DNA from: Clavibacter sp. VKM Ac-2872
Lineage (GTDB): Bacteria > Actinomycetota > Actinomycetes > Actinomycetales > Microbacteriaceae
Assembly: GCF_015351105.1 (NCBI RefSeq)
Contig: NZ_JADKRR010000001.1
Location: forward strand, 1,717,069-1,781,068
DNA: 64,000 nt
Reading direction: 5' to 3'
The notes below the pieces were generated by a model. The model ran no database searches, was not told where the DNA came from, and worked only from the letters and a program-made list of their open reading frames with translations. Shown one piece after another: positions 9,749-17,729 of the stretch. A program made the position numbers and the translations under genes. Each line of letters begins with the position of its first letter. Position 1 is the stretch's first letter.

Positions 9749-10211
9749 GCGGAACTCCCGCCCCTGCATGCGCTCCCGCTGGCTGCCCCATGCGACACGA
9801 CGATCCCCATCGTCTTCCCCCTTCGACGATCGGGGATGCCGCTGTCGGTCCCCGTCCCCCGGCGTCGACACGCGCCGGTGAGCGGACCTCGTGCTCGTCA
9901 TCCGGCGATGACATCCCCGTCCGACGACCCTAGTGCAGGCATGCGGCGGCGACCGGCCTCTGCGAGGCCGTCCGGCGGGCGGACGCCCGGATGCGGTCCG
10001 GCATACTGGTGGCCACGCGGGGCGCGCCCCGTGACCGACGTCAGGAGGGGACGGAGTCTCATGGGGGAGTGGGGATGCAGGGTGCTGCCGACGGGACGCG
10101 GATCGGGCGTGTCGGCACGTGGCGCCGGGCCTCGACGCACTGCGGCGAGTCGTCTCGGGCACGCGTGCTGAGCGCATCACCCGCTCGATCGACCGCCGTC
10201 GGGGGCCGCGC
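9749..10211. promoter_or_regulatory. 463-base divergent intergenic region between two glycosyltransferase genes
   Basis: This is the only gap above 300 bases without a gene. TAGGGT on the minus strand (complement of 9927-9932) and CATACT at 10002-10007 on the plus strand are candidate -10 hexamers facing in opposite directions. That would leave an untranslated leader of about 170 nt for the leftward gene and about 200 nt for the rightward one. No strong inverted repeats were found. The open frames here are short or lack start support. Confidence 0.35.
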
Positions 10212-11303
10212 ATGAGCGCCACCCGACCGCGTTCCGGCGCCGACGGGGCACCCGTCCTGATCCTCGAGGGGAACGGCGACGGCCACCGCTTCTACTACGT
10301 GCGCCTGCTCGCGGAGGCGATCATCGCCGAGGGCCGCAGGCCCGTGCTCGTGACGACGTCCGGCCAGATGGACGGCGCGCAGGCCGCGGAGTTCCTCCGC
10401 GACCTGCCCGCGCCCTTCACCGTGGCGGAGGTCTCCCGCGCCGACGTGACGACGGCGTCGCGCATCGCCCGGGAGACGGGGGCGCGCCATGTCGTCATCC
10501 CCGACGGGGACCTGGACCTGGTGTCCCTGCTGATGCGACGCGGCCGTCACCTCCCGCACGTCACGGCGCTGGTGATGCGCGAGCCCGACCTGCGTCGCGG
10601 CCAGGCCATCCGCCCGCTCGCCCGTCAGTGGGCGAAGCGCGCGACGATGTCCCTGGCAGCCCTGCGACCGTCGACGACCGTCACCGTCCTCAAGTCCTCC
10701 GTCTGGGCGGGTCGCTCCGCCTTCCCCGTGGCCCAGGACCCCGTGACGTCGGCGGCCACGCCGGACGACGTCACGGCCGTCCGCGCGCAGTGGGGCCTCG
10801 ACGGCGACCGTCGGTGGTTCGCGGTCGCCGGCGCCATCACCGCCCGGAAGAACCTCCCGATGGTCGCGGAGGCGTTCGCCCGCGTGGCCGACGAGGGGAT
10901 GGGGCTGCTCGTCGCCGGCGCCGTCCTCGACGGCCAGCTGGCCGAGGCGGAGCCGCACCTCGCGGAGGCCAGGCGACGCGGCGCGCGCGTCCAGGTCGTC
11001 GACCGGATGCTCGAGGACGTGGAGCTCGACTCCGCCATCGCCGCGGTGGACTGCGTGGTCCTCGCCCACTCCAACGAGGGTCCGAGCGGCATCCTCGGCA
11101 AGGCCGTCATGGCGGGCACGCGCCTCATCCTGTCCGGGGCGTCCAGCCTCCGACGCGACGCCGAGGCCGTCCCGTCGCACGCGACCTGGACGCCCCTGAC
11201 GGTCGCCGGGCTGGCGCGGGCCATCGAGGACGCGGTGGACGCCGATCGCCCGCCAGCGGTGCCGGACATGGGCACCTCCCGCTTCACGTCGGCGCTGCTG
11301 TGA
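10212..11303 (+). CDS. GT4-like glycosyltransferase
   Basis: A 363-residue protein. The N-terminus has VLILEGNGDGHRFYYVRLLA and the C-terminal half has VAGAITARKNLPMVAEAF and VLAHSNEGPSGILGKAVMAG, which is a GT4 donor site where the second Glu of E-x7-E is replaced by Lys. I took the ATG at 10212, preceded by GGGGG. A GTG at 10119 would add 31 residues and cannot be excluded. It is the first gene of a rightward trio with the Wzx-like flippase and another GT4, joined by 4-nt overlaps. Confidence 0.75.
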   Translation: MSATRPRSGADGAPVLILEGNGDGHRFYYVRLLAEAIIAEGRRPVLVTTSGQMDGAQAAEFLRDLPAPFTVAEVSRADVTTASRIARETGARHVVIPDGDLDLVSLLMRRGRHLPHVTALVMREPDLRRGQAIRPLARQWAKRATMSLAALRPSTTVTVLKSSVWAGRSAFPVAQDPVTSAATPDDVTAVRAQWGLDGDRRWFAVAGAITARKNLPMVAEAFARVADEGMGLLVAGAVLDGQLAEAEPHLAEARRRGARVQVVDRMLEDVELDSAIAAVDCVVLAHSNEGPSGILGKAVMAGTRLILSGASSLRRDAEAVPSHATWTPLTVAGLARAIEDAVDADRPPAVPDMGTSRFTSALL

Positions 11304-12520
11304 CGGCGTCGGCGCCCGCATCGGCCGGCGGCCTGGGCCGTCAGGCGACCTTCCTCGCCGCCTCGACCGCCGGCGCCCAGATCCTCACGGCGTTGATCTA
11401 CCTGTTCGCCGCCCGGGTCAGCGGTCCGACCGACTTCGGCCAGGTCGTCACGGCCATCGCCATCGCCACCAGCGCGGTGGGGGTCCTCGACTTCGGGACC
11501 AATTCCCTCTGGATCCGCGAGACGGCCAAGGGAGCCCTGACCACGCACGACCTCGCGCGCCGTGCTCTCGCGAAGATCGTGATCGCCCTGGTCGTCTTCT
11601 CCGTGGGCGCAGTCGTCCTGTACCTCGTCTCCCCGAACCCGTGGCTGTGGACCGCCGGTCCCATCGGCCTGTTCCTGCTGATCTCGCAGACGGCGCAGGT
11701 GCCGCTCCGCGCCCACTCCCGCATCGGCGTCGTCGCGCTCTCCCTCGTCACGGATCGCGTGGTCGGGATGCTCGTCCTCTTCGCCGGAATGCTGATGGGC
11801 GCGGACGGCGCCGCGTCGCTCTGGCTGGCGCTCGTCTGCGGGTCGATCGGCAGCACCCTGCTGCTGCTCTCGCAGATGCCGGGCCGCAAGCGCCTCCTGG
11901 TGACCCCCGAGCTCCGTCGCCTCCCATGGCGCGGCTCGGGCTTCTACGGACTCAGCTCGATGGCGGCGACGTCCCAGGTCCTCGACGTCGCCATCATGTC
12001 CGCGGTGGCCGGGCCGGCGGCGGCGGGGATCTACGGAGCCGTCAACAGGTGGACGCAGCCCATGGGGCTCGCCGTGTCGGCGTTCGCCGCCGCGGCGGTG
12101 CCCGTCGTCGCCCGCGCGCAGTCCTGGAGCGCCGCGTGGCCCCAGGTCAAGCGGGCGTTGTGGCTCCCGGGCGCTGCCCTGGCGGCCTGCGTCGTGGTGA
12201 TCATCGGCGCTCCCACCTTCGTCGACATACTGGTGGGGGACGCATACGCCGAGTCGGCGACGGTCCTCCGCGTACTCGCGTTCGGCACGCTCTTCGCGAT
12301 CGTCAACCAGCCCGTCGCCGTCTTCCTCCAGAGCCTCGGCCGCGACAGGGAGGTCTCGTTCGTCACGCTCGGCCTGGTCGCACTGCAGCTCGCCCTGGTC
12401 GCCGTCCTGGCCTCTGTCTACGGCTCCGTCGGTGCCGCATTCGCCTTCCTCGTCGCGCAGGCGGTCATGCTCCTCCTGCTGCTCTCGCTCACCCGGACCG
12501 GCAGGAGAGGCCGCCGATGA
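11300..12520 (+). CDS. Wzx-like polysaccharide flippase (MOP/MATE superfamily)
   Basis: A 406-residue polytopic membrane protein with about twelve hydrophobic helices. The opening LGRQATFLAASTAGAQILTAL and RVSGPTDFGQVV resemble RfbX/Wzx oligosaccharide translocases. ILVGDAYAESATVLRVLAFG near residue 310 matches the conserved late segment. It would turn lipid-linked repeat units to the outer membrane face before polymerisation. The GTG start lies in GTGA with the upstream glycosyltransferase stop. Confidence 0.85.
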   Translation: MTASAPASAGGLGRQATFLAASTAGAQILTALIYLFAARVSGPTDFGQVVTAIAIATSAVGVLDFGTNSLWIRETAKGALTTHDLARRALAKIVIALVVFSVGAVVLYLVSPNPWLWTAGPIGLFLLISQTAQVPLRAHSRIGVVALSLVTDRVVGMLVLFAGMLMGADGAASLWLALVCGSIGSTLLLLSQMPGRKRLLVTPELRRLPWRGSGFYGLSSMAATSQVLDVAIMSAVAGPAAAGIYGAVNRWTQPMGLAVSAFAAAAVPVVARAQSWSAAWPQVKRALWLPGAALAACVVVIIGAPTFVDILVGDAYAESATVLRVLAFGTLFAIVNQPVAVFLQSLGRDREVSFVTLGLVALQLALVAVLASVYGSVGAAFAFLVAQAVMLLLLLSLTRTGRRGRR

Positions 12521-13536
12521 AGATCCTCCAGCTGCTCCTCCGCCCCCAGATCGGAGGAGCCGAGACCCTGGTGGCGAGCCTCGCCGTCGAGTGGGGCCGA
12601 CTGGGCCACGACACCGAGCTGGCCTACCTGGATCCCGAGGGGGAACCGACCGGCAAGCTGGCACGCGGTCGGCGGCTGCGTCGGGTGATCCGCGCGGTGC
12701 GCCCCGACCTCGTCGTCAGCCACTCCGCCCTCCCGAACCTCTACTCGAGCATCGTGACGCCTCGTGGCACGCCGTTGCTGTCCGTGCTGCACAGCGCCAC
12801 CGACGACTTCGCCTCGCCGCTGCTGAGGAACGCGGAGTCGCGGAGCCGTCGCCGGGCTCGGACCGTGGTCGCCGTGAGCCGGAAGCAGGTGGACGAGTAC
12901 GTCGCCCACTTCCCGCGCCGGCCTCCGCCCGTGCTGATCCCCAACGGCATCAGCGACGACCTGCCGCGCAAGCTGGATGCGCCGGCTCGACCCACGAGGG
13001 TGATCACCATGGCGCGCGTGGCGAGCCAGAAGGAGCCGGAGCTGTGGCTCGAGGTGGTCGACCGCTTCGCCGCCCTCGATCCCGACCTCCGCTTCTCCTG
13101 GACGGGACCGATCCTCGACTCGGACCCCCGCATCGAGCGGTTCTGCGCGGACGCCCGATCACGGGGGTTCGCGCACCTGCTCACGGGACCTTCGTCGGAC
13201 GTGGGGGCCGACCTCGCCGCCTCGGACGTCTACTTCCACCCGTCGAGCCGGGAAGCGCACAGCATCGGCGTCCTCGAGGCGGCCGCAGTGGGTCTCCCCG
13301 TCGTCTGCAGCGCAGACGTCGCGGCGACGCTGCCGTCCTACGTCCCCGCCGCGACCTTCATCTCAGGTGACGAATCCTCGGCGGTGGCAGCGATCCAGAG
13401 AGTGATCGACGACGACGTCACAGCTCGCGCCGTGGCGAAGGCAGCGGCGGATCGCGTCCGTGTCGAATTCAGCATCGCGGCGACCGCCAATGCGTACCTG
13501 CAGGTAGCCGGTTTTGACACAGGATCCAGAATCTAG
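12517..13536 (+). CDS. GT4 family glycosyltransferase
   Basis: A 339-residue enzyme opening MKILQLLLRPQIGGAETLV, a GT4 signature. Later come LIPNGISDDL, ITMARVASQKEPELWLEVV and REAHSIGVLEAAAVGLPVV with a complete E-x7-E. The ATG overlaps the flippase stop (ATGA) and GGAGAGG lies 7 nt upstream. It converges with the polymerase-like gene. The last 150 bases have a lower GC than the first part, matching the neighbouring polymerase gene. Confidence 0.88.
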   Translation: MKILQLLLRPQIGGAETLVASLAVEWGRLGHDTELAYLDPEGEPTGKLARGRRLRRVIRAVRPDLVVSHSALPNLYSSIVTPRGTPLLSVLHSATDDFASPLLRNAESRSRRRARTVVAVSRKQVDEYVAHFPRRPPPVLIPNGISDDLPRKLDAPARPTRVITMARVASQKEPELWLEVVDRFAALDPDLRFSWTGPILDSDPRIERFCADARSRGFAHLLTGPSSDVGADLAASDVYFHPSSREAHSIGVLEAAAVGLPVVCSADVAATLPSYVPAATFISGDESSAVAAIQRVIDDDVTARAVAKAAADRVRVEFSIAATANAYLQVAGFDTGSRI

Positions 13537-13721
13537 GGCCGTCCCTAGTCGCCCTTGTCGTCGCGAGCAGCGCCCCTTTTCTGGTCGTGCAGCCCGGGCG
13601 CGCGTTGTCACGGAAAACCGGCGGATTTGGACGAAATCGGACCTTCGATGCTAGTCGGTCTCACAAGACCGCGATGGTGGCGCAAGTCTCACCGAACGCT
13701 CTATTGCCGATGGCCCGACCG
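13537..13721. other. Convergent spacer of reduced GC
   Basis: A 185-base spacer lies between the end of a rightward glycosyltransferase and the end of the leftward polymerase-like gene. Its GC is visibly lower than the surroundings. The only structure found is a short hairpin, CGGTC/GACCG with a 6-nt loop at 13656-13671, too weak to call a terminator with confidence. Confidence 0.3.
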
Positions 13722-15032
13722 TCACGTAGTCGGAACGGCTGAGATCGCCCGCGCGGCGTCGCTCGAAGACGCCACTGACCACGTCGGCCGGGAGCCGGAC
13801 AGTCGCCCGACATCCAGCTGCAGACGGGCCGAGGATCGGCTCCGCGCGTTGAAGAGCACGAATACAAGAGGGAGGAGAGCCGGGACGAGGTAGAGGCGTC
13901 CCGGTGCGCTCGTGACCTCAGTGATGCCACCTGCCAGCCAAACGACCGCCATTCCCAGAGCGATCATCCTGACATCAGGTGCCGTTCGTCGGACGCACGC
14001 AATGAACGCCGCCGTGAGTGCAAGGGCACCGACCAAACCAGTTGATACGAACGTCTCCAACGCAAGGTTGTGCGCGCTGTAGTTGGCGCTGAGCGCCGTC
14101 GTGATGGGCTGCCTGACCCAGTAGGTGGAACCCCACCCGAGCAGAGGGTTCTCGAGGATGAGCTCCTGCGCTTTGAGCCAGAGGATCCCTCGATAGGTGA
14201 AGGCGTCCGGTCGCCAAGAGGTGACGGCGACGGCACAGACGAGAAGGGCGGCGACGGTCGTGAGCGCTGCCATGAGGCGCGTACGCGTCACGAGACGCAT
14301 CCTCCCCGTCGTTCGGATGAGCACCGCGGCCACGGAGGCCAGGGCCCAGATGATCAGCGCTGAACGGCTGCTGCACAGGTCGACCAGGAGGCCGGACGCA
14401 ACGACGGCGACGAGTATCCAGGCGCTGTTCCGCGCGGTCACGATGGAGGCGAACGCCAGGACCGCGATCGCGACCCCGAGTGCGTTGCCGGACCCGAACT
14501 CGCCGAGCTGCTGGCCCCAGAGGGAGCACTTGTCCAGTCGGCAGGCACCGATGATCGTGCCCCCGACGCCATAGAAGCCGACGAGGACGACCACGGCTTT
14601 CAGCGAGTGCACGAGAGCCAACAGAATGACCCGCACGTCGACGGGCTCACGATCCACGGCGAGTGCCGGGAGGAACGCAAATGCAGCGACAAACGGTGTC
14701 GGGGAGAAGTCCCCAGACGCGAACGCGACAGGTATGCATATGGCGAGCAGCAGCAGGAGGTGTCCGCCGTAGAGCCTTCCCCGACTCAGACTCCTAACGC
14801 CGATGATCGCGCCTATGAGCAGCATCGGCACGAACCTGATGATGGAGAGCAGCTCGTTTGCGCTGCCCGTGCTCTGCTGCGTGAGTTCGGTCACGCGCAA
14901 GACACCGGGAAGCCCGAAGCCGGCGACGATCCACAGGTAGTGAGCCGAGCGCCAGACATCCCGGAACCTCGGTCCGTTCGTCGGCATGAGGACGAGGAGT
15001 ATCGCTGAGATGAGAAGGACGATCTGGGCCAT
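13722..15032 (-). CDS. O-antigen ligase/Wzy-like polymerase membrane protein
   Basis: A 436-residue membrane protein with roughly ten to twelve hydrophobic helices and one longer outer loop between about residues 285 and 325. That loop holds FTYRGILWLKAQELILENPLLGWG, and the sequence ANYSAHNLALETFVSTGLVG follows, the pattern of the Wzy_C/O-antigen ligase family, where HN is conserved. It would join repeat units at the outer face. GAGAGG precedes the ATG. Codon use is less GC-biased than in neighbours, as is usual for transferred polymerase genes. Confidence 0.85.
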   Translation of the reverse strand: MAQIVLLISAILLVLMPTNGPRFRDVWRSAHYLWIVAGFGLPGVLRVTELTQQSTGSANELLSIIRFVPMLLIGAIIGVRSLSRGRLYGGHLLLLLAICIPVAFASGDFSPTPFVAAFAFLPALAVDREPVDVRVILLALVHSLKAVVVLVGFYGVGGTIIGACRLDKCSLWGQQLGEFGSGNALGVAIAVLAFASIVTARNSAWILVAVVASGLLVDLCSSRSALIIWALASVAAVLIRTTGRMRLVTRTRLMAALTTVAALLVCAVAVTSWRPDAFTYRGILWLKAQELILENPLLGWGSTYWVRQPITTALSANYSAHNLALETFVSTGLVGALALTAAFIACVRRTAPDVRMIALGMAVVWLAGGITEVTSAPGRLYLVPALLPLVFVLFNARSRSSARLQLDVGRLSGSRPTWSVASSSDAARAISAVPTT

Positions 15033-15153
15033 CAGCAGGCGCCTCTCGATACGACGTGGGCGGCACGGGATTTGTGGGCAACTCTGTTGAGGCTATCGAG
15101 TTCCAGGAGGTTCGATCTCCAGCGGGACGGCTGGAGCGAACCGGCTGCGGCCA

Positions 15154-16719
15154 TCAGTAGGCGCCATCACGATGGAGGACGGCCCGCGCCGTCTTCCACA
15201 GGATCACGAGATCCCCCACGATGGACCAGTTCTCGACGTAGTAGAGGTCGAGGCGCACGCTGTCCTCCCACGAGAGGTTCGACCGGCCGCTCACCTGCCA
15301 GAGGCCCGTGATGCCCGGCTTCACGAGGAAGCGCCGGTGCACCTTCGTCTCGTACTCCTCCACCTCGCGGGCCAGCGGAGGCCGCGGACCCACGAGGGAC
15401 ATGCTGCCGTTGAGGACGTTCACGAGCTGCATCAGCTCGTCGAGGCTGTAGCGACGCAGGAATCGGCCGATGGGCGTGACGCGGGGATCGTCCTTCATCT
15501 TGAAGAGCACGGAGTTGCCCGCGTCGCGCGACTGCTTCTCGAGCTCCAGCAGACGCGCCTCCGCATCCGTCACCATCGTGCGGAACTTCAGCATCTGGAA
15601 CGGACGCCCGTTGATGCCCACGCGCTCCTGGCGGAAGAGGACGGGTCCCGGCGTGCTCAGCCGGATGGTGACGGCGATGGCGAGGAAGAGAGGGGAGGCG
15701 ACGACGAGGATCAGCGTGCTCGCGACGATGTCGAACGCCCGCTTCGCGAAGAGCTTCGTGCCCTCGTAGCGCGGGGTCTCCACGTGGATCAGGGGCAGGC
15801 CGGCGACGGGACGGGTGTGGATCCGCGGCCCGCCGATGTCGGTCAGGCTGGGCGCCACCACGAGGTGCTGGCGGCCCGGCTCGAGCGACCAGCTGAGCTC
15901 GCGGATCCGCTCCGGCGACAGCTCGTCGTTGCTGGCGATGACGATGGTGTCGGCGTCGACCGCGCGCATGGCGGCCTGCAGATCGTCGAGCTTGCCCAGG
16001 ACGGGGATCCCGGTCCCGGGCAGCGTCGCCGCGATCACGCCGGACGGGATGCAGGCCCCGACCACGTGGTAGCCGGCGTAGGGCTGGCGCGCGAGCTCCC
16101 GGGCCAGGAAGCCCGTGGACGCCTCGGATCCGATGAGCAGCACGCGGGACGAGTACCTGCCCTTGGCGCGCTGCACGTTGAGCCACTGCCGCCACATCCA
16201 GCGGCTGAGCACGAGGGTCACGAGCCCGAGCGGGAGGGCGATGATGATGTAGCCGCGGGCGAAGTCGATGCGGCCGAGGAAAGCGACGATGGCGACCAGC
16301 CCGAACAGCCGCACGGTGGCGTCGAGGATGAGCCGGTACTCCTGGGGTCCGGTGCCGAGCACGCGGTAGCCGCGGGTGCCATACAGGCCGAGGGCGACCA
16401 TCCAGCTGACGATGATCACCACGGAGATGAGCGAGTAGCTGACGGCGACGCCCTGGTAGTCGCCGTTGAAGGCCACGTCGGAGGTCTCCATGCCGAACCA
16501 GGCGATCTGGACGCCGAAGACGACCCAGACGAGGACGAGGAGGTCGGTGACGGCGAGCCCCACCGCGTAGGTGCGGCGCCAGTCGTGCGCCCGTTGTCCG
16601 TCCGCCTCGGTGAGCGGTCCGGCGTCGGCGCGCAGGCCCTTCGCGGACCTGTCCGTGATGCGTCGGCGGGTGCCGGTCTCCCGTGCTCCCGTGTCCTGCG
16701 TGGTCTTCTGTTCGATCAT
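15154..16719 (-). CDS. Polyprenyl-phosphate glycosyl-1-phosphate transferase (WbaP/ExoY/CpsE type)
   Basis: A 521-residue initiating transferase that moves a sugar-1-phosphate from a nucleotide sugar to undecaprenyl phosphate. Residues 50-180 hold four or five membrane helices. A CoA-binding-like middle domain follows, with [18 protein letters not shown]. The catalytic C-terminal domain starts at about residue 325 ([15 protein letters not shown]) and contains [42 protein letters not shown] and [13 protein letters not shown]. The polymerase-like gene lies 121 nt downstream. A minus-strand TAGTCT (complement of 16775-16780) is a candidate -10. Confidence 0.95.
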   Translation of the reverse strand: MIEQKTTQDTGARETGTRRRITDRSAKGLRADAGPLTEADGQRAHDWRRTYAVGLAVTDLLVLVWVVFGVQIAWFGMETSDVAFNGDYQGVAVSYSLISVVIIVSWMVALGLYGTRGYRVLGTGPQEYRLILDATVRLFGLVAIVAFLGRIDFARGYIIIALPLGLVTLVLSRWMWRQWLNVQRAKGRYSSRVLLIGSEASTGFLARELARQPYAGYHVVGACIPSGVIAATLPGTGIPVLGKLDDLQAAMRAVDADTIVIASNDELSPERIRELSWSLEPGRQHLVVAPSLTDIGGPRIHTRPVAGLPLIHVETPRYEGTKLFAKRAFDIVASTLILVVASPLFLAIAVTIRLSTPGPVLFRQERVGINGRPFQMLKFRTMVTDAEARLLELEKQSRDAGNSVLFKMKDDPRVTPIGRFLRRYSLDELMQLVNVLNGSMSLVGPRPPLAREVEEYETKVHRRFLVKPGITGLWQVSGRSNLSWEDSVRLDLYYVENWSIVGDLVILWKTARAVLHRDGAY

Positions 16720-16863
16720 CGTCCCCCCAAGCCGATGGTGCGTCCCCCTGAGGCGTCGTCGGATCTTGGGATCGAGACTACAGGCGTTGCCGCCGATGCT
16801 CGGCGGCGCGTGTCGGATGCGTCCGTGAGGGGACCGTCGGGGGACACGAGGCGCCCGGCCGGA

Positions 16864-17172
16864 TCAGATCCGGATCCACGCGCCTCCGTCGCGACGCGTG
16901 ATGCTCGCCCGGGGGACGTCCACGAGCTCGCCCGCCCGGGATCGGACCGCACCGGCTATCCGCTCGGCCGCCGCGTCGTCGTCCGCGGTGAAGCGCACCG
17001 TGAGGCGGGGTTCGCCGCGCACCACCTGGATGTCGTTCGCCTCGAGGGTCGCGATGCGGGCGGCCTCGGCGGCGGCGGCGGGGAGGACGGCTGAGGGGTC
17101 GGCGCCGGGACGCAGCGCGCCGACGGTCATGGTGATGCGGTAGGAGGGCACGGTCCATGGTCCCGCACGCAC
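16864..17172 (-). CDS. Conserved hypothetical protein, 102 residues
   Basis: A small soluble protein that I do not recognise. The C-terminal part reads as a compact alpha/beta domain (VRGEPRLTVRFTADDDAAAERI then RRDGGAWIRI), with no Cys. The annotated GTG start at 17172 lacks a ribosome site. A GTG at 17151, giving VPSYRITMTVGAL and 95 residues, is equally likely. It is downstream of cspA on the same strand but separated by a strong terminator hairpin, so it may have its own promoter. Confidence 0.6.
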   Translation of the reverse strand: MRAGPWTVPSYRITMTVGALRPGADPSAVLPAAAAEAARIATLEANDIQVVRGEPRLTVRFTADDDAAAERIAGAVRSRAGELVDVPRASITRRDGGAWIRI

Positions 17173-17191
17173 GAGTGCTGCGTTAACTGGA

Positions 17192-17223
17192 GAACGGCTC
17201 CGACCACGTGGTCGGAGCCGTTC
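17192..17223. terminator. Perfect 32-base palindrome, terminator of cspA
   Basis: Bases 17192-17207 are exactly complementary to 17208-17223 (GAACGGCTCCGACCAC and its mirror), a 16-bp stem folded at CACGTG. It lies 45 bases after the cspA stop on the minus strand. There is no clear U-run, as is common in high-GC actinobacteria. Confidence 0.8.
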
Positions 17224-17268
17224 TCGGAAGCTCAGCGTGCTGCGCTCACCAGAGGCGAGCGGGTGGCA

Positions 17269-17472
17269 TTAGAGCGGGCGGATGTTCTCAGCCTGGGGAC
17301 CCTTGGGGCCCTGGGCGACCTCGAACTCGACCTTCTGGTTCTCGTCGAGCGACTTGTAGCCGCCCGTCGCGATCGCGGAGTAGTGAGCGAACACATCCGC
17401 GGTTCCGTTGTCGGGAGCGATGAAGCCGAAGCCCTTTTCAGCGTTGAACCACTTGACGGTGCCTGTTGCCAT
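17269..17472 (-). CDS. cspA: Cold shock protein, CspA family
   Basis: A 67-residue single cold-shock domain that binds single-stranded nucleic acid and melts RNA structure. RNP1 is KGFGFIAP (residues 13-20) and RNP2 is DVFAHYSAI (26-34). GAAGGAAA lies before the ATG. The minus-strand -10 TAGGGT (complement of 17593-17598) implies an untranslated leader of about 110 nt, the long leader usual for cold-shock genes and probably involved in temperature control. Confidence 0.97.
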   Translation of the reverse strand: MATGTVKWFNAEKGFGFIAPDNGTADVFAHYSAIATGGYKSLDENQKVEFEVAQGPKGPQAENIRPL

Positions 17473-17592
17473 GACGAAATTTCCTTCAAAAAGAGATGCA
17501 TCGATCCCGGGACCCGGGACCGCGGGTCGTCCGCCCCTCGTGACCCCTCCGGCGGACCGGGCGGATCGTGAGGACCTGACGACTTGTGACCA

Positions 17593-17598
17593 ACCCTA
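17593..17598 (-). promoter_or_regulatory. -10 element of cspA
   Basis: TAGGGT on the minus strand, about 120 nt before the cspA start codon. No convincing -35 hexamer is visible. The inferred long leader is AT-rich near the start codon. Confidence 0.45.
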
Positions 17599-17729
17599 GC
17601 GGGTGAAACCGCGCCAGCGGGGGATGCGGCCACATTCCCGTCGGTTGTTTCCCTCCGTGTCGCCGTGTGGGGGAGCCGCGGGCGTCGCCGCCCGCCTCCG
17701 ACGTCGGACGCGCACGGGATGATGAGGGC

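Noticed and set aside
9672-9914. An 80-residue leftward ORF in the leader of the 8633-9748 gene
   Set aside because: It overlaps the start of that gene in another frame and shows no family; its TAGGGT is 12 nt from the ATG, outside the spacing seen elsewhere.
13555-13893. A 112-residue rightward ORF
   Set aside because: It overlaps the 3' end of the polymerase gene on the other strand, has no ribosome site and no recognisable domain.
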